A DNA stretch of 62,179 nucleotides from Lentisphaera araneosa HTCC2155 (lineage in GTDB: Bacteria; Verrucomicrobiota; Lentisphaeria; Lentisphaerales; Lentisphaeraceae): NCBI RefSeq assembly GCF_000170755.1, contig NZ_ABCK01000028.1, forward strand, positions 1-62,179. Reading direction: 5' to 3'. The notes under the pieces were generated by a model. It did not search any database, was not told where the DNA came from, and saw only the letters and a program-made list of their open reading frames with translations. Made by a program: the position numbers and the translations under genes. Positions 29,801 to 37,577 of the stretch are shown one piece after another. How positions within the stretch are numbered: the stretch's first letter is position 1; the number at the start of each line of letters is the position of its first letter.

Positions 29801-30184
29801 AGCTTTATTACTGGTGAATTCATTAACTGGTCGCTATCTGATTCCATCAGCCGTGTGGTCATTGAACTTTCGGTTGCCTTAGATTCAGATGTTAAAGAAG
29901 TCCATCAGATCCTTAAAGACCTGGGCGATAATCACGAAAACACTCTTGATGACCCCGCACCTCAAGTTTTCATGACGAATATGACCCGTGATGGCTTTAA
30001 CTTTGATTTACGTGTCTTTGTACCTGCCAGTAAATACCGCCTCAGCACCAAAGACCAACTCCTTTCAGCCATCCATCAAAAATTTACTGAAAGTGGCATT
30101 AAGATGGCGAAACCCGGATATACAGTCGAATTACAAAATGGACAACATTCAGGCTCTCTCATGACTCCACAAGGCAAACTTTAA
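26852..30184 (+). CDS. MscK/KefA-type mechanosensitive channel
   Basis: About 1,110 residues: signal peptide (to about TVTASS), a long periplasmic coiled-coil region rich in K/E/Q (30-500), about nine to eleven membrane helices (from [14 protein letters not shown]), and the MscS core. The core shows [32 protein letters not shown] (pore helix and beta domain entry), [27 protein letters not shown] and a cytoplasmic vestibule. It opens under membrane tension to release solutes in osmotic downshock. I choose ATG 26852, with AAGGGA 7 nt upstream, over an in-frame GTG at 26834. A K-dense cytosolic helix pair ([16 protein letters not shown]) precedes the last helices. The gene ends about 140 nt before the group II intron. 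Confidence 0.92.
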   Translation: [1110 protein letters not shown]

Positions 30185-30300
30185 TGGGTCAAGCATAACT
30201 ATCTAATGATTTCATTCTCCTAGACGACCAATCTTTGGTGAAGCTTCGTAGTACAGCCTCTAAACCGTGGACTACGTGCCCATTCTATCCACTTTTTTAA

Positions 30301-30322
30301 AGCAGGCAGGATGCCTGCGCTC
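30301..30322 (+). repeat. hairpin immediately before the group II intron
   Basis: Arms GCAGGC and GCCTGC around AGGAT, followed by GCTC, directly abut the intron's first base. Some bacterial group II introns choose targets just after stem-loops, so this may be the recognition feature. No full T-run follows, so it is not clearly a terminator. Confidence 0.55.
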
Positions 30323-30790
30323 GTGCGCCTGAGAGCGCACACAATCAGTGAGGTGAAAGTCCTCATCAACAAAGGCTGATTATGTTGTAGTCGAACCTAA
30401 CTGCGTTGTCGTGAGGCGGGGTGGAGAGCAAGGCAAGGCGAAGCAGCAGTCCGTAGGATGACGAACTCGATTCGGCTTTATAGTACTAGCGAGCCTGCGA
30501 TCGCGTGGCGAAGCTTGGAACGAAATGAAAATAATAATAAGGAGTAATTCTGAAGATCCTTTATGCTGAATATCAGCGAGTAGAAAAGCAGTAGAGGAAG
30601 TCTATAGAGTGGTTGGAGACGGAATGCGGTGAAGGTTGTGTGACGTTAATCAGGGAGATCTGCATGTGCAGTGCAATAAGGCATGCAGAAGTCAGAGCCC
30701 TCATAGTAGCGATGAAGGTGGTGAAAGTCACTGGAGCAAAGGGGGGCAGGAAGGTAAAACTGAGAAGAAAAGAATAGAAGGAATATAAGA

Positions 30791-32131
30791 ATGTCAGAAA
30801 TGGCTAAACAAATATTAGGACGAGATGAACGCTTTGTGGAAATACAAGCGTGGGCGTCACCTTCTGTCTGGACGGATCAGATGCTGAAAACTCTTCATAG
30901 AGGAGTTGAAAGAGGTAAATGGTACAGCTTATCCGATAAGTTGATGCGTAAGAATAATATCATGGAAGCTTGGGAAAAAGTCTGCTCAAATAAGGGCTCA
31001 CATGGAGTGGATATGATATCAACTAAACGCTACGAGTCAGAGTTAGAACATAATAACGCTAAGCTTCTCGAAGAACTGCAAGATGGAAGGTATGATCCCA
31101 GTGCAGTGCGCCGAGTGGAAATCCCAAAAGGTGATGGTCGAAAGACCAGACCTTTGGGAATACCCACAGTGCGTGATCGAGTAGTTCAAACAGCTCTGAA
31201 ACATGTGATAGAGCCGATATTTGATATCGACTTCTCGCCCTACAGTTTTGGATTTCGTCCAAAGCTGGGTTGCAAGGATGCACTTAGACGAGTGAATGAA
31301 TTGTTAAAGCAGGGCTATCTCTATGTTATGGATGCCGACATCCAAAGCTACTTCGATACTATACCACATGAGAAACTCATGAGTCGAGTCAAGGAAAAGA
31401 TCATTGATGGTAAAATTCTTGGCTTGATCGAACAATTCCTCAAAGCCAATATCTTTGATGGTCTCAAGAATTGGGAACCTGAAGAAGGTACACCGCAGGG
31501 AGGAATTATCAGTCCTCTGTTAGCAAATATCTATCTTGATCCCTTTGATCACAAGATGACCGAGGCTGGATTTGAGATAGTGCGCTATGCAGACGATTTC
31601 CTGATCATGTGTAAAAGTAAAGAATCGGCCAAAAGGGCATTGCGCAAAACGCGAAGGTGGATGAAAGCCAATGGGCTAAAACTTCATCCAGAAAAGACGC
31701 GAATTGCCGACATGACAGAGAAGTGCGAGTACTTCGAGTTTCTCGGATACCATTTCGAGAGAACGCGAAATACCCATAGTATTAAACGTTGGCCAAGGAA
31801 GCAGAGCCTGAAGAAATGCAAAGATGCCATACGCAAGAAAACGAGGAGAAGCAATAAGGACTCAATAGAGGACATAATTGCTTACCTTCGGCCAAATCTT
31901 GTCGGATGGTATCAATACTTCAAGCACTCCACTGTGTATGCAATGCGAGGTATAGATGAATTTACACGCAGAAGACTGCGTAGTATTCTGGCTAAGCATC
32001 ATCGCAAGAAAGGTTCTCATCGCATGATTGATACTCGTAAATACAATAAAGCCTACTTTACAGATCTAGGCTTCTTTTCACTGGAGGAAGCCTGGAAACT
32101 GGAATTTCAGTCTCTTCGGAGTAAGCACTGA
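30791..32131 (+). CDS. group II intron-encoded reverse transcriptase/maturase
   Basis: 446 residues. Reverse-transcriptase blocks run from KGSHGVDMIS and IPKGDGRKTRPLGIPTVRDRVVQ through DADIQSYFDTIPH (first catalytic Asp), GTPQGGIISPLLANIYL and IVRYADDFLIM (the YADD catalytic pair). The maturase (GIIM) domain follows with LVGWYQYFKHS. No HNH endonuclease domain is present, as in the shorter intron classes that rely on replication forks or single-stranded targets. It helps the intron RNA fold, splice and reverse-transcribe into new sites. The frame is intact. Confidence 0.95.
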   Translation: MSEMAKQILGRDERFVEIQAWASPSVWTDQMLKTLHRGVERGKWYSLSDKLMRKNNIMEAWEKVCSNKGSHGVDMISTKRYESELEHNNAKLLEELQDGRYDPSAVRRVEIPKGDGRKTRPLGIPTVRDRVVQTALKHVIEPIFDIDFSPYSFGFRPKLGCKDALRRVNELLKQGYLYVMDADIQSYFDTIPHEKLMSRVKEKIIDGKILGLIEQFLKANIFDGLKNWEPEEGTPQGGIISPLLANIYLDPFDHKMTEAGFEIVRYADDFLIMCKSKESAKRALRKTRRWMKANGLKLHPEKTRIADMTEKCEYFEFLGYHFERTRNTHSIKRWPRKQSLKKCKDAIRKKTRRSNKDSIEDIIAYLRPNLVGWYQYFKHSTVYAMRGIDEFTRRRLRSILAKHHRKKGSHRMIDTRKYNKAYFTDLGFFSLEEAWKLEFQSLRSKH

Positions 32132-32136
32132 CTGGA

Positions 32137-32169
32137 GAGCCGTATGCGGGAGAACCGCACGTACGGTTC
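32137..32169 (+). ncRNA. group II intron domain V
   Basis: A 33-nt hairpin with strand GAGCCGTATGCGG, loop region GAGAA and closing strand CCGCACGTACGGTTC. This is the conserved catalytic domain, near-identical to the bacterial consensus; it retains the AGC-type triad near its base. Confidence 0.92.
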
Positions 32170-32386
32170 GGAATGAGGGGAGACTCCGCAAGGAGTCTTC
32201 CCTACCCTTATTAGATCATTTTTAATCTCTGATCGGTGTTAATCTGAGGAATGTGTGGATAAACCCTCGGTGTTCTCTGTGCCCTGAGTGGGGGGAACTT
32301 TTTTATCAGCGTCGCAACTCTGTAGTATTCAAAATACACATGGCTTATTAGCTTGTAAAATCAACTTAAGACGACAAAATTCTTTT

Positions 32387-33307
32387 ATGGATAAAAACGA
32401 TGAATATAGCAAACTCAGTCGGCGAGCGATTCAATTTTCGATGGCCACGGGGCTTATTCTGCTTATCTCAAAATTTATAGCTTGGAATTTTACGGGTTCA
32501 GCGACCTTGCTCTCCTCTTTAACTGACTCGAGCCTCGATTTTTTAGCTTCAATGCTAAGTTTTGCCGTCTTAACTTATTCGCTTAAACCCGCCGATGAGG
32601 ATCACCGCTTTGGCCACGGCAAAGCTGAAGGCTTGGCTGCTGTTTTTCAATCGGGCATTGTATTGATTGCGGGGCTCAGTGTTTTATATCAAGCTGGTGT
32701 GCGCTTATTTGATCCCGCACCCATGGAGAAAACGGGCTTGGCTATTGGCATTATGCTTTTTTCTTTGGCTTTAACTTTAGCCCTCATTACCTATCAGCAG
32801 AAAGTTTATAATATTACAGGCTCTTTAGTGGTGAAGGCCGATCGCGCCCATTTTGTTTCCGATATCCTGGCCAACGCGGGCGCAATTGTGGCCTTAATTC
32901 TAGCTTATGTAGGCGTTTCCTATGCGGATGCCATAGGTGGCATTGTGGTGGCTTTGTTGATTGTGAAAGCTGCCTGGGAAGTTTTTGAACACGCCCTGGA
33001 AATGCTCTTAGATCACGAACTTCCCCAAGAAGATGTGAAAGAGTTTGAGCAAATGATTGAGGATGAAAGAAATATCTTGGGTTATCACGATGTGCGAACG
33101 CGTCGCTCTGGAAAAACTTTATTCTTTCAAGTGCATTTAGAATTTGAGGATCAAGCACTCTTGAGTGAGGCCCACGACATTGCTGATCGCATCGAGAAAA
33201 AAGTCCAGCAACGTTGGGAAGATTCAGAATGTTTAGTGCACATGGATCCCATTAGCGCGGTGGACGAAGAACTTATTGCTCGTCGCCAAACGCTAAAACC
33301 GAGCTGA
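32387..33307 (+). CDS. cation diffusion facilitator, FieF-like
   Basis: 306 residues from ATG 32387, with six membrane helices and a C-terminal cytosolic domain. The transport-site residues of E. coli FieF are all present with a 2-residue offset: D47 and D51 (LTDSSLDFLAS), and H155 and D159 (HFVSDIL). HRFGHGKAEGLAA is the family signature. It exports divalent metals (Zn, Fe or Cd) in exchange for protons. A longer reading from 32288 adds residues without family similarity and is rejected. The last 35 bp overlap the 3' end of the converging epmA gene. Confidence 0.92.
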   Translation: MDKNDEYSKLSRRAIQFSMATGLILLISKFIAWNFTGSATLLSSLTDSSLDFLASMLSFAVLTYSLKPADEDHRFGHGKAEGLAAVFQSGIVLIAGLSVLYQAGVRLFDPAPMEKTGLAIGIMLFSLALTLALITYQQKVYNITGSLVVKADRAHFVSDILANAGAIVALILAYVGVSYADAIGGIVVALLIVKAAWEVFEHALEMLLDHELPQEDVKEFEQMIEDERNILGYHDVRTRRSGKTLFFQVHLEFEDQALLSEAHDIADRIEKKVQQRWEDSECLVHMDPISAVDEELIARRQTLKPS

Positions 33308-34190
33308 TATCCTTGTGACCAAAGAGAACCATGGCGAGGCGATCGACTCCGAGGGCAATGCCCCCAGCTTCGGGCATGCCTTTTTCTAGGGCCTGGAGAA
33401 AGTTTTCATCCAAATCATAAGTGATGCGTTTTTGCGAAGTTCGCAAATCTTGGCATTCCACAAATCTTTGACGCTGTTCTTGGGCATCGGTGAGTTCTGA
33501 GTAAGCATTGGCGAGTTCGAGGCCATCGACATAGACTTCAAAACGTTCAGCTAAGTGAGGAGCATTTGGCTTTTTGCGGGAGAGGGCAGCCATCGAGGCG
33601 GGATAATCATTGATTAGTGTGGGGCGCTCTTTGCCCAAGTGAGGTTCCACTTCAAAGCAGAGAATTTCTTCAAAATTATTTTGTGCGATGCTTTCGTCGA
33701 GGCTGATTTTTGCGTATGACCCGAAGGCGTCTTCGAGACTGAGGACTTCAAATGTTTGTGAGAAATAGTCTTCACGGCAGGCGAGTTCTTTTGAACAAAA
33801 TTTAAAGAGAGCCTGCAAGTCATCGGCAATTTTGCGGTAATCGCAATGAGCTTCATACCATTCGAGCATGGTGAATTCTTCGCGATGGCGCTCACCGTGT
33901 TCATGTTCGCGAAAGCAGGCACCAATTTGAAAGATTTTCTCTGCGCCTTCACAGAGCAAACGCTTCATGTGTAGTTCTGGCGAGGTTCGCAAAAACTTTC
34001 CATTTGCGGGAATCGCATCTATGTAATCTTCGAGTGCAGGGGTGAGTAGGCGAATGGGAGTTTCAACTTCGATAAAGTCCCTCTGCCAAAAAAAACGGCG
34101 CAGAGCCTGTAGAAGGTCACTGCGCTGCTTGAGTGAGTTTAAACGAGACAAACTACTTCTTAGCGTTAACTCGCTCAACGTATTCGCCAT
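33273..34190 (-). CDS. epmA: elongation factor P beta-lysylation enzyme EpmA
   Basis: 305 residues, a class II lysyl-tRNA-synthetase-like catalytic domain without the anticodon-binding part. Motif 2 is seen in FREHEHGERHREEFTMLEWYE and motif 3 in GGIALGVDRLAMVLFG. EpmA ligates (R)-beta-lysine to Lys34 of EF-P. It lies directly downstream of efp, its substrate, and the annotated ATG lies 38 nt inside efp. A TTG at 34151, just past the efp stop and reading M-S-R-L-N-S, is an alternative start closer to the E. coli length. The beta-lysine mutase EpmB is not in the window. Two TTTGCG-type palindromes lie in its coding sequence. Confidence 0.93.
   Translation of the reverse strand: MANTLSELTLRSSLSRLNSLKQRSDLLQALRRFFWQRDFIEVETPIRLLTPALEDYIDAIPANGKFLRTSPELHMKRLLCEGAEKIFQIGACFREHEHGERHREEFTMLEWYEAHCDYRKIADDLQALFKFCSKELACREDYFSQTFEVLSLEDAFGSYAKISLDESIAQNNFEEILCFEVEPHLGKERPTLINDYPASMAALSRKKPNAPHLAERFEVYVDGLELANAYSELTDAQEQRQRFVECQDLRTSQKRITYDLDENFLQALEKGMPEAGGIALGVDRLAMVLFGHKDISSVLAFGDEQ
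33431..33447. repeat. TTTTGCG-type palindrome inside epmA
   Basis: A perfect inverted repeat, TTTGCGAA and TTCGCAAA around one G. It encodes part of DLRTSQKRI, a segment that seems variable among EpmA proteins. A second, weaker copy lies at 33832-33846. Confidence 0.65.
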
Positions 34191-34728
34191 TACGCGTATC
34201 GATTTTTACGAGGTCGCCTTCGTTAATGAAGATTGGAACGTGAAGTTCGAGGCCTGTATCAGTATAAGCAGGCTTAGTTACGTTTGTGGCTGTATCACCT
34301 TTTACACCAGGCTCAGACTTGTGAATGGGTTTAACAACAAAGTTAGGCATTTGAACGTCAATAGCTCTGTCTTCGAAGAAAAGGACTTCAACTTCACCAT
34401 CGTCGATGAGGAAGTGCTCGTTATCGCCAACGACGTCTTTACTGAGCATCACTTGATCGTAAGTTTCGCCATCCATGAAAACAAAAGCGTTGTCTTCGAC
34501 GTAAGAGAAAATGAGTTGTTTTGTAGAGAGATCAGCTTTCTCAACATTATCACCTGAGCGCCATGAGCGATCAAAAGTATTGCCCGTGATAAGGTTTTTG
34601 AGTTTGCAGCGGTAAACTGCTTGGCCTTTACCGGGCTTAGTAAAATTGAAATCCGTTACTGTGTGAGGTTGACCATCAATTTTGAGTTTGATGTTTTTCT
34701 TAAGTTGCTCGACGCCGATTACAGCCAT
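34153..34728 (-). CDS. efp: translation elongation factor P
   Basis: 191 residues with the three beta-barrel domains of EF-P. It binds stalled ribosomes between the P and E sites and restores peptide bond formation at polyproline stretches. The loop TKPGKGQA places K34 at the tip, the residue lysylated by EpmA, encoded next door. The C-terminal signature GDTATNVTKPAYTDTG and KIDTRNGEYVERV fit. A 5' gap of about 85 nt to the next gene holds its promoter, which I could not define. Confidence 0.97.
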   Translation of the reverse strand: MAVIGVEQLKKNIKLKIDGQPHTVTDFNFTKPGKGQAVYRCKLKNLITGNTFDRSWRSGDNVEKADLSTKQLIFSYVEDNAFVFMDGETYDQVMLSKDVVGDNEHFLIDDGEVEVLFFEDRAIDVQMPNFVVKPIHKSEPGVKGDTATNVTKPAYTDTGLELHVPIFINEGDLVKIDTRNGEYVERVNAKK

Positions 34729-34813
34729 GTTGACTCCTAAGTATTTGCATTAATTAAAAATTTCCTCCTACAATGCCAAGCCTTGCTCAAAAAGCAATAG
34801 CTTTAAAAGGACT

Positions 34814-36274
34814 TTATTCTTCAGCTTTTCTATGAGTGCAATAGTCATTTTGCATCCATGAAAGGTAGTTTAAGTAGATGCTAAAAATAAATAAAATACT
34901 AGATAAAATTAACATGGAAAAAATGTTTTTATTGAAAAAGCCTATAATCATAATAAAGATTGAATTAAAGAATTCAGGCTTATAATCAAAGATAAGTGCT
35001 GCTACACAAATTATGACCAAGACGACAACAGCTCTCGAGATTAATTTTAGAATCTTTAGCTTATTTAAAAAGTTATTTATTTGTCTCGAGCTATTACTCA
35101 ATGCAATGAGCATAATGATGAGGCAGAGAGAAGAGAGTTGGAGAATTTTATTGTCTTCAACTTTTAGACTAAGACTTTTTGAGGGTTGATAGTTATCAAG
35201 ATTTTGAATGAATTTTTCACCGTAGAGTGTTTCGCGGATCTGATTTAAATCTGTGATAGTTTTCAATGTTGTAATGCCTGTACTATTATCATATCGAACG
35301 TTTTTTAGTGTAGATTCAATGTCGCTTAAGGGGTAAGCATCCTCGAAAATTCGATTTGAATAACGAGGAGAGTTAGAATTAAATTCAATCGGTTCAACTT
35401 GTGAAAAGAAATAAAGAAAGGTGCATAAAAACGGAAGCGTATAACAGGCTGTTGTGTGTAAAAAATCTATTTTACGCCCATAAATTTTGTAGATTATTGA
35501 GTAATTATTATTACCTGAAGATGCTTGGCCCATAAAAATAATGTAAACCCAAAATAAATTACTAGAAAAGAAGTTCGACCCCATAATCCACCCGGCTAAT
35601 AGAGAGAATAAAAGCGTTAATCCCTTGTAAGATTTTAGGGTAGATTCTATCCAAAATTTCATCTTTGGCGAGATCATTTTAGGGAGTTTAAAGTTAACTA
35701 GAAAAGCAATGAGGAAACGTGGCCAAGTGAATGCAAACTTGGATTGGTAGAATTTTTTTCCTGTAATGTAAAGTGCTGTATAGGTCAACAGACTGAAAAG
35801 GTAGCCTACAGGATTATGGGCTCCATAAATTGCAAATCCAGCAGCGAAAAGAAAGAGGACTAGTACGAAAGATGATAGGGCTCCTTCTCGCATATTGGTA
35901 AAGGCACTCATATAGAAAAAACCAGCGAGTACGAGAAATATACTAAGACTAACTTGGGGATAAACGGGGAAGAAGGGAAGGCCACAAAACAGCCAAAAAG
36001 CGAGTTTTTTTAAATTATATATTAAAACCTGGTTATATATTTCAATACTTGGGAGAGGAATTTTATTAATCAATAGAATGAATTCTTGCTCTTCTTCTGA
36101 TAGAATCGTTTTAAATAAATAGGCACCATTAATGATCAATAACACAGAAAGAGTAGACGAAAAGTCTTTTAGAAAAGGAGCGGCAAAGGCATTGATTAGA
36201 AATAGAGCACCTGCGATTTTATAGTTATATGTACGGTTGTGCTGAAATAAAAACTGGGAAAGCTTTTGGTTCAT
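34814..36274 (-). CDS. multi-pass membrane subunit of a YtrB-associated ABC transporter
   Basis: 486 residues with about ten to eleven hydrophobic helices and no enzymatic motif. An extracytoplasmic loop of about 75 residues (about 295-370, after LYFFSQVEPIEFNSN) separates the last helices. Its start overlaps the ATPase stop by 4 nt, so it is the permease-like part of the same transporter. Cargo is unknown; related YtrABC-type systems respond to cell-wall-active compounds in Gram-positives. Base composition is more AT-rich than in the efp-epmA neighbours. Confidence 0.75.
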   Translation of the reverse strand: MNQKLSQFLFQHNRTYNYKIAGALFLINAFAAPFLKDFSSTLSVLLIINGAYLFKTILSEEEQEFILLINKIPLPSIEIYNQVLIYNLKKLAFWLFCGLPFFPVYPQVSLSIFLVLAGFFYMSAFTNMREGALSSFVLVLFLFAAGFAIYGAHNPVGYLFSLLTYTALYITGKKFYQSKFAFTWPRFLIAFLVNFKLPKMISPKMKFWIESTLKSYKGLTLLFSLLAGWIMGSNFFSSNLFWVYIIFMGQASSGNNNYSIIYKIYGRKIDFLHTTACYTLPFLCTFLYFFSQVEPIEFNSNSPRYSNRIFEDAYPLSDIESTLKNVRYDNSTGITTLKTITDLNQIRETLYGEKFIQNLDNYQPSKSLSLKVEDNKILQLSSLCLIIMLIALSNSSRQINNFLNKLKILKLISRAVVVLVIICVAALIFDYKPEFFNSIFIMIIGFFNKNIFSMLILSSILFIFSIYLNYLSWMQNDYCTHRKAEE

Positions 36275-37134
36275 ACATCGCCTCCGCTACAGGCAATGAA
36301 GAGCTCTTCTAAACTGGGGCTTCGCAAGTACTTAATATTCAAGCTATGTTCTGTCGCAAATTGTTCAGCATCGTGTTGAGAGCCTTTAAAAATAAATTCA
36401 AAATTTCCGCTTTTGGAAGAAGAGGACATGATTAGAGAGGATTCAAGTTCTGTGTAATCACATGAAATGAAAGTATGAGAGTTTAATAGATCAAAAATAG
36501 TGCCGAAAAGAGCCACATTATGATCTGTTAAAACGATCAAACTGTCGGCTAGTTTCTCAACATCATCTAGTATATGGCTTGCAAAGATTATACAAGATTC
36601 ATTTTCCATAGCTAAATCATTTAGGCACTCATACATTTTTTTTCTGACGATTACATCTAAACCAGATGCGGGTTCATCTAAAATGAGAACTTTAGGTTTA
36701 TGGCAAACAGCTAATACGAGTCCAGCCATTTGGCGTTGACCTTTAGACATGGCACCAATACCGATACGTTTGTCTAAACGAAACTCAGAGATGAGCTTTT
36801 TCTCTAAATTTTTATCCCATTTAGAGTGCAATTGAGAATAAAGTTTGAGTAAATCACCAAAGCTCATCAGAACGGGCCATCTATCATCGTCCGATAAATA
36901 TCCAGTATTCTTTTTCAACCAAACTTCATCTTTAACGGGGTCTTTACCTAAAATTGAAACAATACCACTATCGGGTAAAGATGTACCTGTAATCGTTTTG
37001 ATTAGTGTCGTTTTACCTACGCCATTTCGGCCAAGTAAACCGTATACTCCTGGTTGAGTAATGCTTAAATTTAGATTTTTTAAAACTGGATAATCATAAG
37101 TTTTATTAATTCCCATGAGTTGAATAAAAGACAT
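36271..37134 (-). CDS. ABC transporter ATP-binding protein, YtrB-like
   Basis: 287 residues. Walker A GRNGVGKTT (about 35-43), signature MSKGQRQ, Walker B VLILDEPASGLD and the H-loop FASHILDD are intact, so it should hydrolyse ATP. The C-terminal 80 residues form the regulatory extension usual in this subfamily. It is encoded between a GntR regulator (1-nt overlap) and its membrane partner (4-nt overlap), a compact three-gene operon. Confidence 0.92.
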   Translation of the reverse strand: MSFIQLMGINKTYDYPVLKNLNLSITQPGVYGLLGRNGVGKTTLIKTITGTSLPDSGIVSILGKDPVKDEVWLKKNTGYLSDDDRWPVLMSFGDLLKLYSQLHSKWDKNLEKKLISEFRLDKRIGIGAMSKGQRQMAGLVLAVCHKPKVLILDEPASGLDVIVRKKMYECLNDLAMENESCIIFASHILDDVEKLADSLIVLTDHNVALFGTIFDLLNSHTFISCDYTELESSLIMSSSSKSGNFEFIFKGSQHDAEQFATEHSLNIKYLRSPSLEELFIACSGGDV

Positions 37135-37493
37135 TAATTTTCCTCCTCAATGTTTCTTAAAATTTCAGTCAGATCATTAACGTTCAATCCAACTTGTTTC
37201 GCTAGCTCAACTAGGTCACTACATTTTTGGTGAATTACTTCTTGGCGTCTTGATTGATTAGACGAAATGAACGCTCCTTTCCCTTGCTCAATATATACTA
37301 ATCCTCTCTTTTCTAATTCAGAGTAAGCCTGTTTTACAGTGAGGTAATTGACACACAAATCTTTTGAGACTTGCCTCAGTGAAGGCAGCTTATCCCCAAA
37401 TTTGTATTGCCCAAGTATAATATGCTGCTCAAGTTGCTCAGTAATTTGAGCATACAAAGGAGTATTTGAGCCAGTGTTTATAGATAAGTTCAT
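37134..37493 (-). CDS. YtrA-type GntR family regulator
   Basis: 119 residues: a GntR winged helix-turn-helix (PLYAQITEQLEQHIILGQYK...LPSLRQVSKDLCVNYLTVKQAYSELEKRGLVYIEQGKGAFIS) and a short dimerisation tail only, as in the YtrA subfamily, which lacks a large ligand domain. It probably represses its own operon. The start ATG 37493 has no Shine-Dalgarno because a promoter and palindromic operator end just 2-3 nt before it, so the message is probably leaderless. Confidence 0.92.
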   Translation of the reverse strand: MNLSINTGSNTPLYAQITEQLEQHIILGQYKFGDKLPSLRQVSKDLCVNYLTVKQAYSELEKRGLVYIEQGKGAFISSNQSRRQEVIHQKCSDLVELAKQVGLNVNDLTEILRNIEEEN

Positions 37494-37495
37494 AT

Positions 37496-37526
37496 ACTGT
37501 TATATAACACTATAACAGTAAGTCAA
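37496..37526 (-). promoter_or_regulatory. operator and promoter of the YtrA-like operon
   Basis: On the minus strand, TTGACT (37526-37521), a 16-bp spacer and TATAAC (37504-37499) form a good sigma-70 promoter whose start should fall at or next to the ATG at 37493. A perfect 9-bp inverted repeat, ACTGTTATA and TATAACAGT with a 6-nt spacer, covers 37519-37496 and thus the spacer and -10 box, ideal for repression by the GntR product. Confidence 0.7.
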
Positions 37527-37577
37527 ATATTTAGTTGTACTATTTTTTCTCAATGATTAAAAATAAATGAGATTTAT

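Larger units (their letters stand above)
30323..32208 (+). mobile_element. group II intron with reverse-transcriptase ORF
   Basis: The 5' end is taken as GTGCGCCTGAGAGCGCAC (a GUGCG-type start with a small stem). A roughly 460-nt structured domain I-III region precedes the protein gene in domain IV. Domain V follows 5 nt after the stop codon, then a domain VI hairpin (GGGAGACTCC/GGAGTCTTCCC). The 3' boundary is uncertain by several bases. It lies between the channel gene and a metal-exporter gene and interrupts no recognisable coding sequence. Confidence 0.88.

Noticed and set aside
32288-32386. Longer N-terminus for the cation diffusion facilitator
   Set aside because: The added residues show no similarity to the family, whereas ATG 32387 aligns the metal ligands with FieF at a 2-residue offset.
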